Shown: positions 27,207 through 45,603 of the stretch, piece after piece
Numbering within the stretch: position 1 is the stretch's first letter
Layout: each line of letters opens with the position of its first letter
NCBI RefSeq assembly: GCF_004123845.1
Contig: NZ_NBDP01000019.1
Coordinates: 310,001 to 374,000, forward strand
From: Allobosea sp. Tri-44
Lineage (GTDB): Bacteria; Pseudomonadota; Alphaproteobacteria; Rhizobiales; Beijerinckiaceae
DNA: 64,000 nucleotides
Direction: 5' to 3'
Position numbers and translations under genes: made by a program
Notes under the pieces: generated by a model
Database searches by the model: none
The model's input: only the letters and a program-made list of their open reading frames with translations
What the model was told of the DNA's origin: nothing

Positions 27207-28631
27207 GTGGCTGTGAGACATTTCGCGCTGGCGGCGCTCCTTGGCCTCACTTTGGCAGCCTGCGAAGAGGAGCGTTATCGCGGCTCTGCGCGCCATAACA
27301 TTCCGATTCCGTCTGCGACCTACACGCTGATGTCCGAGAAGGGCATGAGCAAGAGCCAGCCGATCGTGATTCGCTCCTACAAGAAGGAGTCAGAGCTCGA
27401 GGTCTGGAAGAAGCGCGCCGACGGCAAGTATGCGCTGCTCAAGACCTTCCCGATGTGCCGCTGGTCGGGCCAACTCGGCCCGAAGGTCCGCGAGGGCGAC
27501 CGCATGGCGCCGGAGGGCTTCTACGCTATCGCCCCGGCGCAGATGAACCCGAATTCGTCGTTCTACGTCTCGTTCAACATGGGCTATCCGAACGCTTATG
27601 ACCGCGCGCATGGCCGCACCGGCGCGCATCTGATGGTACACGGCGCCTGCTCCTCGGCCGGCTGCTATTCGATGACGGACGACCAGATCGGCGAGATCTA
27701 CGCGCTGGTGCGCGAGGCCCAGAATGGTGGGCAGCGGGCCGTGCAGATGCAGGCTTATCCGTTCCGGATGACGCCGGAGAACCTCGCCAAGCACCGGCTC
27801 GACCCGAATATCGCCTTTTGGAAGAATCTGAAGGAAGGCTCGGACTTCTTCGAGGTGGCCAAGGACGAACCGTCGGTTTCCGTGGCGGGCGGACGCTATG
27901 CCTTCAACCGTGATGGCACCCAGGTCGACCCGTCGCTGACGCAGGCGCTCTCCGAGAAGCGCCAGCAGGACGAGATCCAGGTCGCGGCGCTGGTGTCGAA
28001 GGGCACGCCCGCGGTCAAGCTGATCTATGATGACGGCGACCAGCATTCCTCCTTCAAGCGCCAGCTGGCCCAGTCCGGTGCCGATTCGCTGAACAGGTCG
28101 GTCGCCTGGGGCTCGCGCGATGTCGGCATCAGTCGCGTCGATTCGCTGATCGGCCCCCGTGTCGTCGTGTTCGATGACAAGGGGCGGACCAAGGCGACTG
28201 TCCGCGCCGAATCGGCTGACAACGAGGCCGTGCTCGCTGCGGTCAGCAGCGCGCAGCAGGCGGAGGAAGCCAAGCCCGTGGTTGCCGCTGCGCCGGCCAA
28301 GCCTGCGGCTGCTCAGCCCGCCGCCAAGCCGAAGAGCGATGCGGCGGCGACTCAGGTCGCCAAGGCGACGCCGGGCGCCGCGACGCCCGCCCCGATCCAG
28401 ACGGCTTCAGCCGAACCCTCGCAACCCTCCTTCTATCAGCGTGCGCTGAGCTTCGTACCGCTGCTCGGCAGCGGTTCTTCCGAGCCGAAGGAGCAGGCGC
28501 CGGTCGTCTCCGTCGTGCCCGAGACGCCGCAGACGGTGACTGCGCCATTGCCGCCGCGCCGGGCCTCGACCCTGCGCACGTCCCAGCTGCAGCCCGACGC
28601 CTCCTATTCAAGCCAGCCCGTCGCGCGCTGA
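27207..28631 (+). CDS. YafK-type L,D-transpeptidase family lipoprotein
   Basis: A 474-residue exported protein. The signal peptide ends in a lipobox (LTLAAC, then EEE). The catalytic YkuD-type domain covers about residues 35-170, with LMVHG and SSAGCYSM giving the His and Cys of the active site. A Pro/Ala-rich, low-complexity C-terminal third (from about residue 350) probably spans the periplasm or binds the wall. YafK (DpaA) in E. coli detaches Braun lipoprotein; here the role may be cross-linking or editing. Start is a GTG; no in-frame ATG lies nearby. accA upstream is a conserved neighbour. Confidence 0.83.
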   Translation: MAVRHFALAALLGLTLAACEEERYRGSARHNIPIPSATYTLMSEKGMSKSQPIVIRSYKKESELEVWKKRADGKYALLKTFPMCRWSGQLGPKVREGDRMAPEGFYAIAPAQMNPNSSFYVSFNMGYPNAYDRAHGRTGAHLMVHGACSSAGCYSMTDDQIGEIYALVREAQNGGQRAVQMQAYPFRMTPENLAKHRLDPNIAFWKNLKEGSDFFEVAKDEPSVSVAGGRYAFNRDGTQVDPSLTQALSEKRQQDEIQVAALVSKGTPAVKLIYDDGDQHSSFKRQLAQSGADSLNRSVAWGSRDVGISRVDSLIGPRVVVFDDKGRTKATVRAESADNEAVLAAVSSAQQAEEAKPVVAAAPAKPAAAQPAAKPKSDAAATQVAKATPGAATPAPIQTASAEPSQPSFYQRALSFVPLLGSGSSEPKEQAPVVSVVPETPQTVTAPLPPRRASTLRTSQLQPDASYSSQPVAR

Positions 28632-28664
28632 GCGGCCCGGCAATCACTTGATGTAAAAAAGTCA

Positions 28665-28698
28665 CGCCCGCGGCCAGCAATGGCCGCGGGCGCTTTTG
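28665..28698 (+). terminator. Rho-independent terminator after the YafK-type gene
   Basis: A perfect 12-bp GC-rich stem (28665-28676 with 28681-28692), GCAA tetraloop, then CTTTT. Confidence 0.88.
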
Positions 28699-28845
28699 TA
28701 GGCGTCTAAACCGCAAAATCCGACGAGTTTGCTCATTACGCGGGCAGGTTGCAAAAAACCTCGCCTTGCCGAGTTCGCACCCGCGCAGGCTTAATCATGG
28801 CGAATGCATGACGAGATTCGTGCAGGGACCTTGATGGAGTTCGCG

Positions 28846-29760
28846 ATGGCTGCCTTGAAAACTTCCGGCTTGCTGACGGGCTTTGCGCTTTCGATGGCGC
28901 TGACGGTTTCGAGTGCGCTCGCCTCGGATCTGCCGAGCCGCAAGGGTGCGCCGCCGGTGCCGGTCGCGCCGAGCATCACCTGGTTCGACATCGCCGTCAG
29001 CGTGAAGGGCATGACGGATTATAATTTCCGCGGCATCTCGCAGACCGACCGCAAGCCGGCGATCCAGGGCGGCGCCGAACTGCAGATCTACGACAATCTG
29101 TTCTATGTCGGCGTCTACGCCTCGAATGTCGATCTGGCGACCAGCCCGCCGGCCGAAATCGACTTCTACGGCGGCATCCGGCCGAAGTTTGGCCCGGTCA
29201 CCGTCGATCTCGGCATCTGGCAGTACTACTATCCGGGCGAGAAGGCCTATATCGACACGGCCGGCGTGTTCTGGACGCCGAAGAACACCGATTACACCGA
29301 GGTCTATGGCAAGGTCAGCTATAACTTCGAGGACAAGCTGATCCTCGGCGCGAACGTCTTCTACGCCTGGGACTGGCTCGGGACCGGCGCTAGCGGCACC
29401 TATGCCTCGGTGACGGCGAAGTACAACCTGCCCTTCCTCGAAGGCCTGTCGGTCTCCGGCGAGCTCGGCCATTACTGGCTCGGCACGACCAATCTCGCGA
29501 TCTGGTCGACGCTGCCGCCGACCAATTTGCCGAACTACACCTACTGGAACGCCGGTGTTTCCTACACCTGGAAGAACCTGACGGCGGATGTGCGCTATCA
29601 CGACACCAACCTGTCGAAGACTGAATGCTTCCTGCTGACGGCCGATCCGCGTGGCATCACCTCCGGCTCGGGTCGCTCGAAGTGGTGCAACCCGACCGTG
29701 GTGGCGACGCTCTCCTTCGACATCACCGCCAGCAGCGTCGGTATCTTCGCGCCGAAGTAA
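28846..29760 (+). CDS. TorF-family putative outer-membrane porin
   Basis: A 304-residue exported protein. The signal peptide (about residues 1-30) ends in SSALAS. The mature protein has alternating hydrophobic/polar strands such as VKGMTDYNFRGISQTDRKPAIQGG, typical of the TorF (TIGR02001) group of outer membrane beta-barrels. It ends in a short ...GIFAPK tail. Substrate unknown. I start at ATG 28846, which has GGAG six bases away; in-frame ATG codons at 28834 and 28807 are less likely. A strong terminator follows. Confidence 0.85.
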   Translation: MAALKTSGLLTGFALSMALTVSSALASDLPSRKGAPPVPVAPSITWFDIAVSVKGMTDYNFRGISQTDRKPAIQGGAELQIYDNLFYVGVYASNVDLATSPPAEIDFYGGIRPKFGPVTVDLGIWQYYYPGEKAYIDTAGVFWTPKNTDYTEVYGKVSYNFEDKLILGANVFYAWDWLGTGASGTYASVTAKYNLPFLEGLSVSGELGHYWLGTTNLAIWSTLPPTNLPNYTYWNAGVSYTWKNLTADVRYHDTNLSKTECFLLTADPRGITSGSGRSKWCNPTVVATLSFDITASSVGIFAPK

Positions 29761-29789
29761 GCGCTTCGATCGCGCCGGTTCGTTTGGTC

Positions 29790-29816
29790 AAGGCCGCTCG
29801 TGAGAGCGGCCTTTTT
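29790..29816 (+). terminator. Rho-independent terminator of the porin gene
   Basis: A 10-bp perfect stem (29790-29799 with 29804-29813), GTGA loop and a five-T run. Confidence 0.88.
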
Positions 29817-29851
29817 CCGTTGATGGGACCCGATGGCCAGGCGCTGAGCGA

Positions 29852-30673
29852 CTACCGCGCCAGCGCGGCCCTCATGTAGCTGCGCGGCGTGGTGCCGAGG
29901 CGCCGCCTGAACATGGTCGTGAACGCCGCGACATTGTCATAGCCCGCCAGCATGGCGATCCGGGTGACCGGCGCTCCTTCCGCCAGGCGGGGCAGGCAGG
30001 CGAACAGGCTCGCTTGCTGGCGCCAGGCGACGAAGCTCAAGCCGGTCTCGCGCTGGAAGAAGCGCGTGAAAGTCCGCCGGCTCATCGCCAGTTTTGCGGC
30101 CCAGTCGTCGAGCCGTTCGGTGACCGACGGTGCCGCCATATAGGCACGGCACAGGGCGGCCAGCCGCTTGTCGGCCGGGAAGGGCAGGCCGAGCGGCTGG
30201 ACCGGGAGTGCGGCGATCTCGGCCCTCAGCAGTTCCAGGACGAGCTCGATCTTGCGGGTGCCAGGCGGGGTGTCGTGCAAGCGGATTGCCTCGGCGATCA
30301 GGGCGCGCGCCAGCTCGGTGACGCCGAGCACCTGCAGCATCCGCTCCGCCAGATCGTCATGGCTGGGCAGGAGATAGACCGACTTGACGCTGACATCGCT
30401 CAGCATCTCGACCGAATGCTGGAGCTGGGCCGGGATGAGAAGGGCGTGCCCCGGCGGGATCATCCAGCAGCCGCGCTCGGTCTGCACCAGCACGACGCCG
30501 GAAAAGGCGCAGAGCAGCTGGACATGGCGATGGCTGTGCAGAGGGATCGTGTAGCCGGCCGGGTTGTCCGAGGTGTGGACCAGAACATCGCTATCGGAGC
30601 GGGCGATCCAGCCGTGACGAAGGCGATGATGAGCATGGAGGGCATCGAGCTGTTGTTGCGGCAGCGTCTTCAT
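29852..30673 (-). CDS. AraC-family transcriptional regulator with cupin sensor
   Basis: A 273-residue regulator. The N-terminal half is a cupin-like sensor (IPLHSHRHVQLLCAFSGVV, then GHALLIPAQLQHSVEML). The C-terminal AraC domain has WAAKLAMSRRTFTRFFQRETG and VTRIAMLAGYDNVAAFTTMFRRRLG. It is divergent from the Fsr-like exporter at 30778, with two direct repeats between, so it is the likely regulator of that exporter. The layout matches AraC/MFS pairs of the NimR/NimT type in E. coli. Confidence 0.88.
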   Translation of the reverse strand: MKTLPQQQLDALHAHHRLRHGWIARSDSDVLVHTSDNPAGYTIPLHSHRHVQLLCAFSGVVLVQTERGCWMIPPGHALLIPAQLQHSVEMLSDVSVKSVYLLPSHDDLAERMLQVLGVTELARALIAEAIRLHDTPPGTRKIELVLELLRAEIAALPVQPLGLPFPADKRLAALCRAYMAAPSVTERLDDWAAKLAMSRRTFTRFFQRETGLSFVAWRQQASLFACLPRLAEGAPVTRIAMLAGYDNVAAFTTMFRRRLGTTPRSYMRAALAR

Positions 30674-30683
30674 CGATTGGCCC

Positions 30684-30713
30684 AAACACGAAATTATTCG
30701 ACCGAAACACGAA
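30684..30713. promoter_or_regulatory. Tandem direct repeats, probable AraC-family operators
   Basis: AAACACGAA occurs at 30684-30692 and again at 30705-30713, in the same orientation and 21 bp apart, two helical turns. They lie between the divergent AraC regulator and its exporter, just upstream of the regulator ATG. Confidence 0.6.
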
Positions 30714-30777
30714 TGCAGGTCACGGGCAAGCCCTGTAGAAGGAGCGCCGAGACAGGTTTTTGCGCAGGAACACCGCC

Positions 30778-31977
30778 ATGGTTGCAACGATCGAGGGGAG
30801 CCGCCCCCGCTTCGAGAAGACGACGATCTCCGTTCTGCTCGCGGTCAGCTTCTGCCACCTCCTGAACGATGTCATGCAGTCGCTGCTGGCCTCGCTCTAC
30901 CCGCTGTTCAAGGCCAATTACGCCCTGGATTTCGTCCAGATCGGCCTGCTGACCATGGCCTTCCAGGTCACGGCCTCGCTGTTGCAGCCGGTCGTCGGAA
31001 TGGTGACCGATCGCTGGCCGATGCCCTATTCGGCGCCGGCCGGCATGGCCTCGACCTTCGGCGGCCTGATCCTGCTCGGCAATGCCCATAATTTCGCGGT
31101 GTTGATCGTGGCGGCCTGCCTGATCGGCCTGGGGTCGGCGATCTTCCATCCGGAGGCGTCGCGGGTGGCGCGGCTCGCCTCGGGCGGGCGGCACGGCCTG
31201 GCGCAGTCGCTGTTCCAGGTTGGCGGTAATCTCGGCTCGGCGCTGGGGCCGCTTCTCGCCGCCTTTATCGTCCTGCCCTTCGGCCAAGGCAGCGTCGCCT
31301 GGCTCTCGGTCATCGCCATGGCGGGCGTGGTCGTCCTGACCCGCGTCGGACACTGGTATGCGGCGCATCGCCGGGAGCATGCCGGCCGCCCGGCCGCCAG
31401 CCGCGCCTTGCCGCTGCCGGGACGACGTGTCGCTTTCGCCCTGTTCGTTCTCGTGCTGCTGACCGCGACGAAGAACGTCTACATGGCGAGCATCTCTAGC
31501 TATTTCACCTTCTACGTCATCGAGCAGTTCCAGCTCGGCTTCCGCGATGCGCAGCTGATGCTGTTTCTGTTCCTCGGTGCGGCTGCAGTCGGCACCTTTG
31601 CCGGCGGGCCGATCGGCGACCGCTTCGGGGCGCGCTTCGTGATCTGGTTCTCGATCCTCGGCGTCATCCCGTTCGCGCTGCTGCTGCCTTACGCCAACCT
31701 GTTCTGGACCGGCGTGCTGTGCGGGGTGATCGGGCTGATCTTCGCTTCGGCCTTCTCGGCCATCGTGGTGTTCGCGCAGGAGCTGGTTCCGGGACGCGTC
31801 GGCCTGATCGCCGGCATGTTCTTCGGCTTCGCCTTCGGGGCAGGCGGGCTCGGCGCCGCCTTCCTCGGCGGCTTTGCCGACGCCTACGGCATCACCTTCG
31901 TCTACCGCGTCTGCTCCTATCTGCCGCTGTTGGGGCTGCTGACCATCCTGCTGCCGCGTCTGCCACGGCGCGGGTGA
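30778..31977 (+). CDS. MFS transporter, fosmidomycin-resistance (Fsr) family, copy 2
   Basis: A 399-residue inner-membrane exporter with about twelve hydrophobic segments. HLLNDVMQSLLASLYPLFK, FQVTASLLQPVVGMVTDR and FHPEASRVAR match copy 1 at 18689 very closely. Like other Fsr proteins it likely exports a small toxic or signalling compound; the substrate cannot be read from sequence. AGGA is nine bases before ATG 30778. Probably regulated by the divergent AraC protein. A strong terminator follows. Confidence 0.85.
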   Translation: MVATIEGSRPRFEKTTISVLLAVSFCHLLNDVMQSLLASLYPLFKANYALDFVQIGLLTMAFQVTASLLQPVVGMVTDRWPMPYSAPAGMASTFGGLILLGNAHNFAVLIVAACLIGLGSAIFHPEASRVARLASGGRHGLAQSLFQVGGNLGSALGPLLAAFIVLPFGQGSVAWLSVIAMAGVVVLTRVGHWYAAHRREHAGRPAASRALPLPGRRVAFALFVLVLLTATKNVYMASISSYFTFYVIEQFQLGFRDAQLMLFLFLGAAAVGTFAGGPIGDRFGARFVIWFSILGVIPFALLLPYANLFWTGVLCGVIGLIFASAFSAIVVFAQELVPGRVGLIAGMFFGFAFGAGGLGAAFLGGFADAYGITFVYRVCSYLPLLGLLTILLPRLPRRG

Positions 31978-32021
31978 AGGCTGGGGTACGCGCTGCGGAT
32001 GCCGCGTGAGATGTCAGACGT

Positions 32022-32055
32022 AAAAAGGGCTCCAGCCATCGGCGGAGCCCTTTTT
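32022..32055. terminator. Bidirectional terminator between MFS and secA
   Basis: A 12-bp perfect stem (32022-32033 with 32044-32055) flanked by A5 and T5, located between convergent genes. Confidence 0.9.
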
Positions 32056-32082
32056 CATATGTCGGATGCGAAGCCGCTGCGA

Positions 32083-34929
<2,847 letters not shown>

Positions 34930-35236
34930 GTCTGGCCTTTCAATGGCGAATCCGGCCGGCGCCAGCAGGCGCGGCCGAAAGCGGTAACCCTCAGAATTTC
35001 ACGCGCGTGTTTAGACGTGCGCAGGCGCATGGTCCAGCACGCGCTTGTCCGCGCGCATGTAGGGTCAGGGCACTTCGGTTCCAAGAGCCTTGCGCCGTTG
35101 CGCGGTGTGATGCCGTCGATTGAACCAGGTCGGCCGGCTCGCGTTGATGTGCGAGGCGTCATCTTGCCAAGGCCGCGTTCTGCTGGCACTCAGCCTGCGA
35201 GATTCATTTCCGCGCCGTTCATCGAAAGGCCGATCC
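34930..35236. other. Non-coding gap between divergent secA and the parvulin gene
   Basis: A 307-base stretch with no convincing reading frame. It must hold the divergent promoters of secA and the peptidyl-prolyl isomerase. I see no riboswitch, repeat or hairpin that I can name. secM-like leader peptides are not evident. Confidence 0.5.
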
Positions 35237-36091
35237 ATGGTTTCGTCCCGTCTCGCCACGCTGTCGCTCGGCCTCGTGCTCGCCGCTGCCGCGCCGGCCC
35301 TCGCGCAGCAGGACAAGCTCATCGCCAAGGTCGATGGGATCACCATCACCGAGGGTGATCTGAAACTCGCCGAGGAGGATCTCGCCGAGCGCACCGCGCA
35401 GATGCCGGAGGAGCGCAAGCGCGAGGAGTTGATCAACTATCTGGTCGACCTCAAGCTCGGCGCCAAGACCGCGGCGGCTGCCAAGATCGGCGATGGGCCG
35501 GAATTCGCCAAGCGGCTCGCCTATAACCGCGACAAGCTGCTGCTCGACGAATATCTGACGGTCGAGGCCAAGAAGGCGGCGACGCCGGAGGCGGCCAAGA
35601 AGCTTTTCGACGACACCGTCAAGGCGATGAAGCCGGAGGAAGAGGTCCACGCCCGCCACATCCTGGTGCCGGAGGAGGCGCAGGCCAAGGCGGCGCTCGA
35701 TCGGGTAAAGAAGGGCGAGGATTTCGCCAAGGTCGCCGCCGAACTCTCCAAGGATCCGGGCTCGGGCAAGGAGGGCGGCGATCTCGGCTGGTTCGCCAAG
35801 GACCGGATGGTGCCGGAATTCGCCGAAGCTGCGTTCAAGCTCGAGAAGGGCCAGGTTTCCGAGCCGGTGAAGAGCCAGTTCGGTTGGCACGTCATCAAGC
35901 TCGAGGACAAGCGCAGCAAGCCGCTGCCGAGCTTCGACGAGGTCAAGCCGCAGATCGACCAGTATCTGGTCCGCAAGGCGCAGCAGGACCTCATCGTCGC
36001 TCTGCGCGAGAAGGCCAAGGTCGAGCGCCTCGACAAGCCGGCTGCCCCGGCGACGCCTGCGCCGGCTCCGGTCGAGCCGAAGAAGCCCTGA
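35237..36091 (+). CDS. Periplasmic parvulin-type peptidyl-prolyl cis-trans isomerase
   Basis: A 284-residue exported folding catalyst. The signal peptide ends in APALAQ (about residue 24). An N-terminal SurA/PrsA-like helical chaperone segment is followed by a rotamase domain (about 135-230). That domain has [26 protein letters not shown] and [12 protein letters not shown], all classic parvulin motifs. A Pro/Ala/Lys tail ends the protein. It helps outer membrane protein folding, fitting its place next to secA. AAAGG lies eight bases before ATG 35237. Confidence 0.92.
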   Translation: MVSSRLATLSLGLVLAAAAPALAQQDKLIAKVDGITITEGDLKLAEEDLAERTAQMPEERKREELINYLVDLKLGAKTAAAAKIGDGPEFAKRLAYNRDKLLLDEYLTVEAKKAATPEAAKKLFDDTVKAMKPEEEVHARHILVPEEAQAKAALDRVKKGEDFAKVAAELSKDPGSGKEGGDLGWFAKDRMVPEFAEAAFKLEKGQVSEPVKSQFGWHVIKLEDKRSKPLPSFDEVKPQIDQYLVRKAQQDLIVALREKAKVERLDKPAAPATPAPAPVEPKKP

Positions 36092-36124
36092 TCGGGCCAC
36101 GTCTTTCACAATACCGTCGCGATG

Positions 36125-36154
36125 CGCCCGGGCCATGCCCGGGCGTTTCGTTTT
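36125..36154 (+). terminator. Terminator between the isomerase and argJ
   Basis: A 9-bp perfect stem (36125-36133 with 36137-36145), CAT loop and TTTCGTTTT tail. Confidence 0.75.
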
Positions 36155-36225
36155 GGCGGAGCCGAGACCCTTGTCTTCGTCCCGCCGCTGCGGCACATCG
36201 GGGCACCTTTTCGAGGAGGCGTACG

Positions 36226-37476
36226 ATGGCCGGCAAGGATGTTCCCGTTTCTCCGCTCGCGCCGAAGCGCCAGCCCAAGGTTCCGGCAGTACCGGGCGTG
36301 CGCTTCGCCACGGCCGAGGCCGGCATCCGCTACAAGGGCCGTACCGATGTGCTGCTCGTCCTGCTCGAAGAGGGCTCCCAGGTCGCCGGCGTCTTCACAC
36401 GCTCGAAATGCCCGTCGGCCCCGGTCGATTGGTGCCGGGAGAATCTGGCGCAGGGCAAGGCGCGCGCCATCGTCGTCAACTCCGGTAATGCCAATGCCTT
36501 CACCGGCCTGAAGGGCCGTGACTCGGTCGCGCTGACGGCGAAGATCGCGGCGAAGGCTGCGGGCTGCAAGGCGGAGGAGGTCTTCATCGCCTCGACCGGC
36601 GTGATCGGCGAGCCGCTCGACGCAACCAAGTTCGAGGGTGTGCTGGCCGATTGCGCCAAGCGCGCGGCCGACGGACCCTGGTCGGACGCGGCCAAGGCGA
36701 TCATGACCACCGACACCTTCCCCAAGGCGGTCTCGCGCAAGGCCAAGATCGACGGGCATGAGGTGGTGATCGCCGGCATCGCCAAGGGCGCCGGCATGAT
36801 CGCGCCCGACATGGCGACGATGCTCTCCTTCGTCTTCACCGATGCGCCGATCGCGGCGCCCGTGTTGCAGGCCCTGCTGTCGAAGGGTGTGAAGGGCTCG
36901 TTCAACGCGATCACGGTCGACAGCGACACCTCGACCTCCGACACGCTGATGCTGTTCTCTACGGCTAAGGCCAAGGCGCGCGGCGTACCGGAGATCACCG
37001 ACCCGGCGGATACCCGCCTCTCCGGTTTCAAGCGGGCGCTGAACGCGCTGCTGCTCGAGCTCTCGCATCTGGTTTGCAAGGACGGCGAGGGCGCCCGGAA
37101 GTTCGTCGAGGTGCGGGTCGTCGGGGCGCTGTCGGCGCGCTCGGCGAAGAAGGTCGCGCTCTCGATCGCCAACTCGCCGCTGGTCAAGACGGCGGTCGCC
37201 GGCGAGGACGCCAATTGGGGCCGCATCGTCATGGCGGTCGGCAAGGCCGGCGAGCCGGCCGATCGCGACAGGCTCGACATCTCCTTCGGCGCGATCAAGG
37301 TCGCGGAAGCCGGTGCACGCGCCGGCTCCTATGACGAGCAGGCCGTCTCCGATTACATGAAGGGCGAGCACATCGTCATCACCGCCGATCTCGGCCTCGG
37401 CCGCGGCAAGGCCACCGTCTGGACCTGCGACCTGACCAAGGCCTATGTCGAAATCAACGGCGACTATCGTTCCTGA
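36226..37476 (+). CDS. argJ: Bifunctional glutamate N-acetyltransferase / ornithine acetyltransferase
   Basis: A 416-residue enzyme of cyclic arginine biosynthesis, moving the acetyl group from N-acetylornithine to glutamate. It is made as a precursor that cleaves itself before the nucleophilic Thr, visible in [14 protein letters not shown] (about residues 186-199). Other family marks are [20 protein letters not shown] and the C-terminal [20 protein letters not shown] sits seven bases before ATG 36226. The DMT exporter start overlaps its 3' end by 32 bases. Confidence 0.95.
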   Translation: MAGKDVPVSPLAPKRQPKVPAVPGVRFATAEAGIRYKGRTDVLLVLLEEGSQVAGVFTRSKCPSAPVDWCRENLAQGKARAIVVNSGNANAFTGLKGRDSVALTAKIAAKAAGCKAEEVFIASTGVIGEPLDATKFEGVLADCAKRAADGPWSDAAKAIMTTDTFPKAVSRKAKIDGHEVVIAGIAKGAGMIAPDMATMLSFVFTDAPIAAPVLQALLSKGVKGSFNAITVDSDTSTSDTLMLFSTAKAKARGVPEITDPADTRLSGFKRALNALLLELSHLVCKDGEGARKFVEVRVVGALSARSAKKVALSIANSPLVKTAVAGEDANWGRIVMAVGKAGEPADRDRLDISFGAIKVAEAGARAGSYDEQAVSDYMKGEHIVITADLGLGRGKATVWTCDLTKAYVEINGDYRS

Positions 37477-38386
37477 GCCCGCCGGTCCGGCGGGGCCGAG
37501 CAAGGCCTTCATCGTCGGCAATCTCGCCGCCTGCTCGTTCCTCTGGGGCAGCAGCTACCTGTTCATCAAGCTGATGGCGGGCGAGGTCTCGCCCTGGGCG
37601 ATCGCCGCCGGCCGCGGTCTGCTCGGCGCGGCGACGCTGGCGTTCTTCGTCGCAATGCGGGGGCAGAGCCCGCTGCCACGTCGGCATGAACTGCGCCATT
37701 GGCTCGTGCTCGGCACGGCCAATGGCTGGCTACCGAACGTGCTCGTCGCCTATGCGCTGATCCAGCTCGCCAGCGGCCCGGCGGCGATGATCCAGGCGGC
37801 GGGGCCGCTGGTCACGGCGCTGTTCGCGCATCTCCTGTTCGCCGAAGAACGTCTCGGTCGACGCCGCCTCACTGGTATCGCGATAGGTATGGCCGGCGTC
37901 GCCATCCTGATCGGGCCGCGCCTGGCCGAGGGCGGCGGCACGGCGCTCAGCCTCCTCGCCATGGTCGGGGCGACCCTCTCCTATGCTTGCGCCAATCTCT
38001 ACGTCCGTGCGGTGCCGCCACAGTCGGGCGATCCGATCCGGCTTGCGCTCGGCCAGCAGATGGTCTCGGGCTCGGGCGCGCTGCTGCTGACCCTGGCGTT
38101 TTCCGGTTGGGGCGCACTCTCGACCCTGCTGCCGCATTGGCAGGCCGTGCTGGCGCTCGGCGTGCTCGCCACGGCGCTGCCGGTGACGTTCTTCATGCGG
38201 CTGATCCGCGCCGCCGGGCCGACGCGCGCAGCGATGACCGGTTATCTGGTTCCGGCAGTGGCTGCCGTCATGGGTGTGCTCATCCTCGGCGAAACGCTGG
38301 AGTTGCGGCAGATTATCGGAGGTTGCATCATCCTTGCAGGCGTCTTTCTGGTATCGACGGCGCCGGCGGGGGGACGTGCCAGATGA
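37445..38386 (+). CDS. EamA/DMT-family transporter
   Basis: A 313-residue inner-membrane protein with two EamA repeats and about ten hydrophobic helices (for example [19 protein letters not shown] and [19 protein letters not shown]). RhaT/YdcZ-like DMT exporters of this shape often export amino acids or metabolites. Its ATG lies inside argJ and its stop overlaps the ATG of the next gene (ATGA), giving a tightly packed argJ-DMT-lipoprotein-mutT run. An arginine-pathway export role is tempting but unproven. Confidence 0.82.
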   Translation: MSKSTATIVPEPAGPAGPSKAFIVGNLAACSFLWGSSYLFIKLMAGEVSPWAIAAGRGLLGAATLAFFVAMRGQSPLPRRHELRHWLVLGTANGWLPNVLVAYALIQLASGPAAMIQAAGPLVTALFAHLLFAEERLGRRRLTGIAIGMAGVAILIGPRLAEGGGTALSLLAMVGATLSYACANLYVRAVPPQSGDPIRLALGQQMVSGSGALLLTLAFSGWGALSTLLPHWQAVLALGVLATALPVTFFMRLIRAAGPTRAAMTGYLVPAVAAVMGVLILGETLELRQIIGGCIILAGVFLVSTAPAGGRAR

Positions 38387-38892
38387 AGAGGATCGCATGC
38401 GTGCTGGGCCTTGCGGCCTTGTTGGGTTCTTGCGTCGCGCAGGGGCCAGGGACGGACCCGTCTTTTTCGGCAGAGGAGGCGGCGTTCATCCGCAAGCCCG
38501 GGACCGGGGTCATCGTCGGCCATGCCTTCCGCACGCGTGAGAAGGGGCAGGTCGTGAACGCGGCCGGCGAAGTCGTCAGACTGATCCCGGCGACGGCCTA
38601 TGCCCGCGAGCGCTTCAGCCGCATTTTCGTCAGGACCAAGTTCCTGCCGCACTGGCGCTATCCGAATGACCAGATCGATTCACGTTATGCGGAATTCACC
38701 CGCACGACGAAGACGACGGCCAGGGGGCGCTTCAGCTTCGACAAGGTCGCGCCCGGCACTTACTTCGTCTCGACCCAGGTGATCTGGGGCGAGGAGGATG
38801 CGATTTTCCGCGAGGGCGGTTCAGTCTATGACGAAGTCACGCTGACTGGCAAGGAAACCGAGCCGGTCGAGGTCATCCTCTCGGGACATTAG
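38383..38892 (+). CDS. Lipoprotein with carboxypeptidase-regulatory-like domain
   Basis: A 169-residue exported protein. The signal peptide carries a lipobox (LLGSC at about 14-18). The mature part has RTKFLPHWRYPN, then TKTTARGRFSFDKVAPGTYFVSTQV, a beta-sandwich pattern of carboxypeptidase regulatory-like domains. Likely anchored in the outer membrane or the inner membrane outer face. Function unknown. It overlaps the preceding DMT gene by four bases and precedes mutT by eight. Confidence 0.75.
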   Translation: MKRIACVLGLAALLGSCVAQGPGTDPSFSAEEAAFIRKPGTGVIVGHAFRTREKGQVVNAAGEVVRLIPATAYARERFSRIFVRTKFLPHWRYPNDQIDSRYAEFTRTTKTTARGRFSFDKVAPGTYFVSTQVIWGEEDAIFREGGSVYDEVTLTGKETEPVEVILSGH

Positions 38893-38900
38893 TTCTTGCT

Positions 38901-39305
38901 GTGAAGCTGCTGCTCGTCGTCGCCTGCGCACTGATCGATTCCGACAACCGCGTGCTCGTCACCCAACGCCCCGAAGGCAAGTCCCTCGCGGGCCTGTGGG
39001 AATTCCCCGGCGGCAAGCTGGAGCCCGGCGAGCGGCCCGAGCCGGCGCTGATCCGCGAACTTGCCGAGGAGCTCGGCATTACGGTCAAGGAAGCCTGCCT
39101 GGCACCGCTGACCTTCGCCAGCTACGCCTATCCCGAATTCCACCTGCTGATGCCGCTCTATATCTGCCGGCGCTGGGAGGGGACGGTAATTTCAGGCGAG
39201 GGGCAGGCGCTGAAATGGGTTCGCCCCGGCAAGTTGCGCGAGCTCGCGATGCCGCCGGCCGACGAGCCGCTGATCCCGCCGCTGGTGGATTTGTTGGGGG
39301 CGTAG
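38901..39305 (+). CDS. mutT: 8-oxo-dGTP diphosphatase (MutT, Nudix)
   Basis: A 134-residue Nudix hydrolase that clears oxidised dGTP from the nucleotide pool. The Nudix box GGKLEPGERPEPALIRELAEELG is complete (G-x5-E-x7-RE-x2-EE-x-G). The opening VVACALIDSDNRVLVTQRP and the ALKWV segment near the end are MutT-like. Start is GTG at 38901. Last gene of the argJ-to-mutT run, followed by a palindromic repeat. Confidence 0.9.
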   Translation: MKLLLVVACALIDSDNRVLVTQRPEGKSLAGLWEFPGGKLEPGERPEPALIRELAEELGITVKEACLAPLTFASYAYPEFHLLMPLYICRRWEGTVISGEGQALKWVRPGKLRELAMPPADEPLIPPLVDLLGA

Positions 39306-39310
39306 AGGGC

Positions 39311-39419
39311 CGTCATTCTCGGGCGAAGCGAAGCGCAGACCCGAGAATCTCGTGACGAGAAGGCGCAGGCGGGAGCCTCTTTCGGCCTGAGATGCTCGGG
39401 TCTGCGCCTGAGCATGACG
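39311..39419. repeat. REP-like palindromic intergenic element
   Basis: Two arms form an imperfect inverted repeat: the left begins CGTCATTCTCGGGCG at 39311, the right ends TCTGCGCCTGAGCATGACG at 39419. The left arm has an extra GAAGCGAA block. The element fills the gap between convergent mutT and gltD and resembles dispersed palindromes of many Hyphomicrobiales genomes. Confidence 0.7.
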
Positions 39420-39437
39420 CTTGGTGTGTCCGCGCGC

Positions 39438-40862
<1,425 letters not shown>

Positions 40863-40866
40863 CGTC

Positions 40867-45603
<4,737 letters not shown>

